Assembly: GCA_026393905.1 (NCBI GenBank)
Contig: JAPKZH010000401.1
Coordinates: 1 to 35,986 of the forward strand
Length of the DNA: 35,986 nt
DNA from: Candidatus Aminicenantota bacterium
GTDB taxonomy: Bacteria; Acidobacteriota; Aminicenantia; Aminicenantales; UBA4085
Direction of reading: 5' to 3'
The notes beneath the pieces were generated by a model. It searched no databases, was not told the DNA's origin, and saw only the letters and a list, made by a program, of their open reading frames with translations. A program made the translations under genes and the position numbers. Below, in pieces: positions 31,622 through 35,986 of this stretch. The number at the start of each line of letters is the position of its first letter. The first letter of the stretch is position 1.

Positions 31622-32956
31622 ATGGATTACAAAGCGCTGTCCGAAGAGCTCGTAAAGAAATGCTTGAAAAAAGGGGCGGACGCGGCCGAAGTCTATCTGG
31701 AATCGGGCCGCAATCTCAGCCTCGAGATCCGCAACGGAGAAATCGAGACCGTCGAGGAAGCCGCGGCCCACGGCATCGGATTCCGAATTTTCGTCGAAGG
31801 CCGGATGGCCTTCGCCAGCTCGAACGACTTTGAGGCATCGGCCCTGGACAACACCATGTCCCGGGCGATCGAGTTCGCCCGGAGCACGACATCCGATGAA
31901 AACAACGTCCTTCCCGACGAAAAAACCATCCAGGATGTCCAGGGATTATTTGACCCGCAGACCGCCGCTTTCGCGCTCGAGACCAAAATCGAGATGGCCA
32001 AAAAAGCTGAGAGATTGGCCATGAAAGACCCCCGGATCACCAAGAGCGCCGGCGCCGCCTACAGAGAAGGGGAGGGCGAGGTGGTCATCGCGAATTCCCG
32101 TGGCATCCTGAAAAGTTATAAGGCATCGGTTTGTTCATTCGGGGTTTCTGTCGTCGCGGAAAAAGGCGAACAGAAATCGTCCGGGAGCGAATCCTGCGCG
32201 AGACGGTTCTTTGCCGACCTCAAATCCCCTGAAGAGGTGGCGGCCACGGCGGCCAAGAAAGCCTACGACATGCTTGACCCGCGGCCGGTGAAAACGCAAA
32301 AGGCCGCTGTCCTATTTGACCCGGACGTGGCTGGCGCCCTTCTCGGCGGCATCTTGGGCGCCATCAACGGCGAACGCGTCCTTCAAGGCGCGAGCTTCCT
32401 GGCCAAAAGGCTCAACCAGAAGATCGCCTCGGAGCTCATGACCATCGTCGATGACGGAACCCGTCCCAAGGGCCTGGCCAGCTCTCCGTTCGACGGAGAA
32501 GGCGTTTCCACGCAAAAGCGGCTGATCGTGGAAAAGGGAGTGTTGAAAGGCTTTCTCTACAATACGATTGTCGGAAAGAGAGCCGGTGTGGGGAGCACGG
32601 GGAATGCCGCGCGCGGCGGGTTCACCGGCCTTCCCGACATCGGACCCCACAATTTTTATCTGGCGGCCGGCACGACCTCTCCCGAAGAGATCATCCGGGC
32701 TACGAAAACCGGCCTTTTGCTCAAGGAGGTCACGGGGTACGGCATCAATCCCGTCAACGGCAACTTCAGCGGCGGCGCTGCGGGATTCTGGATTGAAAAT
32801 GGAAAAATCGCCTATCCCGTGAAGGGATTGACCGTGGCCGGCACCGCGGACGATATGTTCAACGGAATCGACATGGTCGGAAACGACCTCGACCTGAACA
32901 GGCCGAGGACGGCCCCCATGTTCCGGGTCAAATTGTTGCAGATCGGCGGGGAATGA
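31622..32956 (+). CDS. tldE: TldE/PmbA-type subunit
   Basis: AAGGAGAC precedes ATG 31622. The 444-residue protein is a full-length TldE: MDYKALSEELVKKCLKKGAD, then ADAAEVYLESGRNLSLEIRN, AHGIGFRIFVEGRMAFASSN, VDDGTRPKGLASSPFDGEGV, STGNAARGGF, GYGINPVNGNFSGGAAGFWI and NGIDMVGNDLDL. It lacks the HExxxH zinc motif, as TldE proteins do, and has no signal peptide. With TldD it forms a hollow heterodimeric protease that digests unfolded peptides and, in known cases, microcin B17 and CcdA. No modified-peptide precursor gene was found nearby. It is followed by an inverted-repeat element. Confidence 0.92.
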   Translation: MDYKALSEELVKKCLKKGADAAEVYLESGRNLSLEIRNGEIETVEEAAAHGIGFRIFVEGRMAFASSNDFEASALDNTMSRAIEFARSTTSDENNVLPDEKTIQDVQGLFDPQTAAFALETKIEMAKKAERLAMKDPRITKSAGAAYREGEGEVVIANSRGILKSYKASVCSFGVSVVAEKGEQKSSGSESCARRFFADLKSPEEVAATAAKKAYDMLDPRPVKTQKAAVLFDPDVAGALLGGILGAINGERVLQGASFLAKRLNQKIASELMTIVDDGTRPKGLASSPFDGEGVSTQKRLIVEKGVLKGFLYNTIVGKRAGVGSTGNAARGGFTGLPDIGPHNFYLAAGTTSPEEIIRATKTGLLLKEVTGYGINPVNGNFSGGAAGFWIENGKIAYPVKGLTVAGTADDMFNGIDMVGNDLDLNRPRTAPMFRVKLLQIGGE

Positions 32957-32963
32957 ACCTTTT

Positions 32964-33103
32964 CGGCTCTCTTCCATTTTGTCTGGATGAATTAGGCAGT
33001 CCGTGACGGTCGCAGAGACCGCCGATGGCGTTAAAAACCTTCGCGGGAGCAAGAGTGTTACGGAGTCCGCTTTTTATAGCCTACATAAAATGGAAGAGAG
33101 CCG
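32964..33103. repeat. Palindromic element with 17-bp perfect ends between convergent genes
   Basis: CGGCTCTCTTCCATTTT (32964-32980) is repeated as exact complement at 33087-33103. Pairing continues with gaps (GCAGTCCGTGAC against GCGGACTCCGTAAC read from the other side), giving ends of almost 50 bases, and a small hairpin CGGTC/GACCG occupies 33007-33021. The element fills nearly the entire gap between tldE and the reverse-strand membrane gene, ending one base from the latter's stop. Either a MITE-like insert or a large bidirectional terminator. Not related to copies A-C by eye. Confidence 0.7.
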
Positions 33104-33104
33104 C

Positions 33105-35459
33105 CTATTTAAAAATTTCGATTTCGTGGATCGACCAGTAGTATGTCGGGTCTTGACCCGTGTCGGTGATGCGGATGAACCGGGCTTCTTTGGAGCCCAA
33201 GGCGATATCCAGCGACAGGTCTCGCGGGTTCAAGAAAGCTAAGATGGGCAGGATGGTCTTTTCCTGCCCGGCCACTTTCTCCCAGCGAACGCCGTCCGTC
33301 GAGATCTCCGCGACGTACCCTCGGGGATAATCCATGGAGCTTCGGCCGAGCTTGAGGGATATTCCCCGGACGGACTCCGGCTTTTTCAGGTCCAGGCTGA
33401 AATACAAGCCGTTTTTCTGAGGTCCGCTCTCCCAGCGCGTTTCCAGCGAGCCGTCGATGGCGTAGCCTGCCATTTTCTGATGGATGTTGGATTCGACGCT
33501 CCAGCCCGCCTTTGACAGAAGCTTGGCTCGATCCTTCCAGCCGAATTCGGCCGGAGCACTCATTCTCGGCGGCACGGCCAAGACGTAATCCGTCCCGAAG
33601 ATCGCCACGGTCTGGATATCGATCTTAAGATCTTCCAGCTCGGCCAGGACCTGCTTGATCTCTTTGGGGCTGAGGTCGGCGGTGTGGACGATGATGAGAT
33701 TGACTCCCAGCGTCTGAAGATCGGCAATATTCTGGGCGACCGGCAGCTCCTTCCAGCGCCGGCACAGCTCGTTGTAGATTTGAGGGAAATAGCCGCTGTA
33801 GCCGTTGACCATGTTTTTCCAGTGATATGCGGAATAATAGACCCTGAAGCACTCCGTGAGCCCGACGCCCTTTTCGGCATAGGGCAGAGGAAGCTCCACC
33901 ACGACCGCCTTCTCCTTTTTGGCGGCCAGCCATTGATAGACCTCCGGGATTTCCCTTTTGACGGGAACGGTCTTGAGAGGCAAAGGCATCGAGGCATATT
34001 CGATAAGAATCACAAGCACGACCAGGACTTTCATGATCGGTTTTCTCATCCCGGCGCCGGCAGGAAAGAGTCGCTTGATGCCGTAAGCGGCAAAGATCGA
34101 GAGCGAAAGCATGATAAAGATATGGAAACGGGAGGGCACCCTCAGGCCGTTGAAGCCGGGAACATATTTATAAAGAAGCATATAAGGGCCCCGGGATCCA
34201 AAGCTGAAGAGAAAGGCCAGCAGGAAAATGCCCGCATAAATCCATGGGACGCCTGGCTCGGCAAGGCCTATTTTTCGTCGTTGTCCTCCGAACGTTCTCT
34301 TCAAAAATAGGCGGATGACGATCAGCCCTGACAAGACGAGAATGGGATTTGTAAGGCTGTGCGCTTGAAATATCAGACCGTGGCCAAAAGAGACCTCCCA
34401 TCCGCCCGTGGCCGCAATGAGAACGCACAGGATTCCGAGCAGAACGATCAGAAAATGGATCAGCCTGAAAACGACCCGCAGGCTCGGCGGCACGGGCTTT
34501 TCTCTCTCTCGGGCTTCGGCCTGCGTCTTTTTCGCCCGCAGGATCGTGACCAAGCCGAAGATGGCCAGGGCCATGGCCGCCAAGCCGGGGAAAAGCTCCC
34601 CTTCAGGATTTAAAAAAGGCGCCGTGATCCTGCCGTAGAGGCGGTTGATGGACGCCGTCGCCAAGAAGCTTCCGAGCGAGGCGGAAAGCCCCGGTTCCCG
34701 GGCAAATCCCATTTCATTCCTGACCAGAAAATACTGATAGAGAAAGGGTCCGACGCAGACGAGAGCGATCATGAAAAAGAGGCCGAGGCTAAACCAAAAC
34801 CGTGCCTCTTTGTATTTTTTTTTCGAGATCGTCCAGATCAGGATGAGGAGGCCGGAAAAGAGGCTGAGATACATCCCATAATAGCCGTTGGCCAGGAACT
34901 GGACGACATAAAAAAAGGTGAAGAGAAGGATATCCCGCCGGCGGTTCGACTCAAAAAATTTGTGGAGGAAGAGCAGGGCCAGAGGAATCCCGCCGGCCGT
35001 GGCCACCTGAAGCTGGGAAAGATGGGCGAACATGAACGGCGAAAAAGCATAGATCATTCCGGCGACGACGGCGGCAAAGTCATTTTTGACCAGATAGCGG
35101 GCCAGGGCATACATGCCCAAGGCAGAGGTGAGGAAGGCCAGCAGGAAAACGAGATTATGAGCTAAGACAGGATTTTTCGAGATCACCCAGATTGGCAGAG
35201 CCGCCAGAGCCTGGGGGAAAAGATGCTCGGAATAGGCCAGCGTGCGCTTCTGGGGATAAAAAATATTGGCATCGAAATAGCGATGAAAATCAAGGTTGGT
35301 GATCTTATGGATGTGCCAGGAAAGAATCCAGGTGTTCAAGAGCGGATCGCCGGGGTCGCGCAGGCTCGTTCCCAGGTTCAAGGCCAGAGGATAGGTCAGG
35401 ACAAGGGTCAAGGCTGCGAAAAGGCTGAAAACCAAGAGGCGCCGTTTCCCGTTTGTCAT
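33105..35459 (-). CDS. Large polytopic membrane protein with C-terminal discoidin-like (F5/8 type C) domain
   Basis: This 784-residue protein has about 12 hydrophobic segments in residues 8-510, starting LLVFSLFAALTLVLTYPLAL. An acidic motif SLRDPGDPLLNTWILSWH follows the first helix, as in GT-C fold glycosyltransferases, where such an Asp binds metal or lipid-phosphate sugar. NIFYPQKRTLAYSEHLFPQA resembles the same group. A periplasmic part follows, then a discoidin-like beta-sandwich from about residue 645 (AIDGSLETRWESG, LYFSLDLKKPESVRGISLKL, RFIRITDTG, WSIHEIEIF) likely to bind carbohydrate. A glycosyltransferase role is inferred. Its upstream region lies inside the end of repeat copy C. 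Confidence 0.8.
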   Translation of the reverse strand: MTNGKRRLLVFSLFAALTLVLTYPLALNLGTSLRDPGDPLLNTWILSWHIHKITNLDFHRYFDANIFYPQKRTLAYSEHLFPQALAALPIWVISKNPVLAHNLVFLLAFLTSALGMYALARYLVKNDFAAVVAGMIYAFSPFMFAHLSQLQVATAGGIPLALLFLHKFFESNRRRDILLFTFFYVVQFLANGYYGMYLSLFSGLLILIWTISKKKYKEARFWFSLGLFFMIALVCVGPFLYQYFLVRNEMGFAREPGLSASLGSFLATASINRLYGRITAPFLNPEGELFPGLAAMALAIFGLVTILRAKKTQAEAREREKPVPPSLRVVFRLIHFLIVLLGILCVLIAATGGWEVSFGHGLIFQAHSLTNPILVLSGLIVIRLFLKRTFGGQRRKIGLAEPGVPWIYAGIFLLAFLFSFGSRGPYMLLYKYVPGFNGLRVPSRFHIFIMLSLSIFAAYGIKRLFPAGAGMRKPIMKVLVVLVILIEYASMPLPLKTVPVKREIPEVYQWLAAKKEKAVVVELPLPYAEKGVGLTECFRVYYSAYHWKNMVNGYSGYFPQIYNELCRRWKELPVAQNIADLQTLGVNLIIVHTADLSPKEIKQVLAELEDLKIDIQTVAIFGTDYVLAVPPRMSAPAEFGWKDRAKLLSKAGWSVESNIHQKMAGYAIDGSLETRWESGPQKNGLYFSLDLKKPESVRGISLKLGRSSMDYPRGYVAEISTDGVRWEKVAGQEKTILPILAFLNPRDLSLDIALGSKEARFIRITDTGQDPTYYWSIHEIEIFK

Positions 35460-35470
35460 GTTTCCGTCGT

Positions 35471-35683
35471 TACTAATATCAACGTAATAATTAAAATGAC
35501 ATCCCGGTTCGGACGGCGTCCCGGTTCGGACGGCGTTTAGGCCGCCCGCAGCCCCCGGGGAACCAGTCCCGTCGGTTCCCCCCGTCGGAAAAGCCGACGG
35601 GCCCCCCTTCCGCTACGGAGGCTTGAGGGCGGTCTAAGCGCCGCCCATACATTGTCACTTTATTAATTGCGTTTGTATTAGTA
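35471..35683. repeat. Mosaic palindromic repeat, copy C (A-type core with different ends)
   Basis: The 213-bp element is bounded by TACTAATA (35471-35478) and TATTAGTA (35676-35683). Pairing continues inward with small differences for about 30 bases (AACGTAAT...ATGACA against AACGCAAT...GTGACA) and again at GGCCGCCC/GGGCGGTC. The core repeats copy A: CAGTCCCGTCGGTTCCCCCC and the hairpin CCCGTCGG/CCGACGGG (35581-35588/35594-35601). On the left arm a 17-base unit TCCCGGTTCGGACGGCG is duplicated in tandem (35502-35518, 35519-35535). The rest of 35460-35703 shows no gene. Confidence 0.75.
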
Positions 35684-35703
35684 TAGCGTCCTTCAAGCCT
35701 ATT

Positions 35704-35986
35704 TTAAAGGATGATCGAATGGATGAGATCCCCGGGAACGAGGGATGGAGGAATATTCGTAAACGGATGGTTGAAGGCGGCCCTTTTGTACTCGACCTTG
35801 GCCTGGCCGGGCCGGAGGGTGATTTTTGTATAGCCGGACGGGCCCCAGAATGTCGTCGAAGGAGACTCCGCCGCGGACTCCGTCCAGTAGCGTCCGTACG
35901 TTCCATAGTGATGATTCCACAACAGTCCCTTGTACCATTCCAGCTCGCCCTTGTGTTTCGGGGAACCGGAGCAAAGTCCGTGCATC
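35704..35986 (-). CDS. C-terminal part of a protein running off the window; family not recognised
   Basis: The minus-strand frame is open to the window edge and stops at 35704, giving about 94 residues that must be the C-terminus of a longer protein. They include ELEWYKGLLWNHHYGTYGRY, TTFWGPSGYTKITLRPGQAK and VEYKRAAFNHPF. The sequence G-Y-T-K-I-T-L-x-x-G-x-x-x-V-E-Y recalls the closing strands of calcineurin-like phosphoesterases, but no catalytic motif lies inside the window, so this is only a hint. It is transcribed toward the repeat copy C. Confidence 0.5.
   Translation of the reverse strand, partial: MHGLCSGSPKHKGELEWYKGLLWNHHYGTYGRYWTESAAESPSTTFWGPSGYTKITLRPGQAKVEYKRAAFNHPFTNIPPSLVPGDLIHSIIL

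Overview
The window is chromosomal DNA from a GC-rich, Gram-negative (diderm) bacterium. It has outer-membrane beta-barrels, a lipoprotein RlpA, a TolC-type channel and twin-arginine (Tat) signals. The gene set (GH57 glycogen enzymes, exported amidohydrolases, exported TldD, PurO plus a stand-alone AICAR transformylase) would fit a heterotrophic lineage such as Candidatus Aminicenantes or a relative of Acidobacteriota. That placement is inference; there is no rRNA here to test it. I saw no tRNA, rRNA, CRISPR array, transposase or phage gene.

Layout. 1-8137: the tail of a beta-barrel protein, a remnant of a ubiE/menG methyltransferase, then a same-strand block of secreted hydrolases: three amidohydrolases (only the middle one keeps its metal site), a D-aminoacylase-type enzyme and a Tat-exported aspartylglucosaminidase. 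8137-8298 is a run of five hairpins. 8304-10360: RlpA, a VanZ-like membrane protein and a LOG-family protein. 10445-12956: purine genes split in an unusual way (PurO + AICAR transformylase), a LigD-type phosphoesterase domain protein and a 56-residue zinc-ribbon protein. 12931-23066: a truncated M28 peptidase, then a tightly overlapping glycogen operon (GH57 4-alpha-glucanotransferase, broken GH57 branching enzyme, glgC, a soluble histidine kinase, a lone receiver protein, galT-like), two paralogous barrels, and glgA on the other strand. 23159-26840: Nudix hydrolase, RlmI-like methyltransferase, a broken PD-(D/E)XK nuclease, a small membrane protein and a beta-CASP ribonuclease. 27271-32956: periplasmic adaptor, TolC-like channel, and a TldD/TldE pair. 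33105-35459: a large membrane protein with a discoidin-like tail. The end holds a partial reverse-strand gene.

Two themes stand out. First, the gene boundaries carry palindromic, transposase-free repeats: three mosaic elements sharing modules (19574-19743, 26861-27198, 35471-35683), two unrelated terminal-inverted-repeat elements (4861-5089, 32964-33103) and the hairpin cluster. Second, at least four genes survive only as their 5' ends (ubiE, M28 peptidase, GH57 branching enzyme, PD-(D/E)XK nuclease), and tldD seems to have lost an internal block in frame. This points to repeated deletion, or to assembly collapse if this is a metagenome assembly.

The most promising candidate for new biology is the glycogen operon with its built-in two-component pair that lacks any DNA-binding output. 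Next are the one-active-plus-two-degenerate exported amidohydrolase triad, and a TldD/TldE pair in which only TldD carries an apparent Tat signal.
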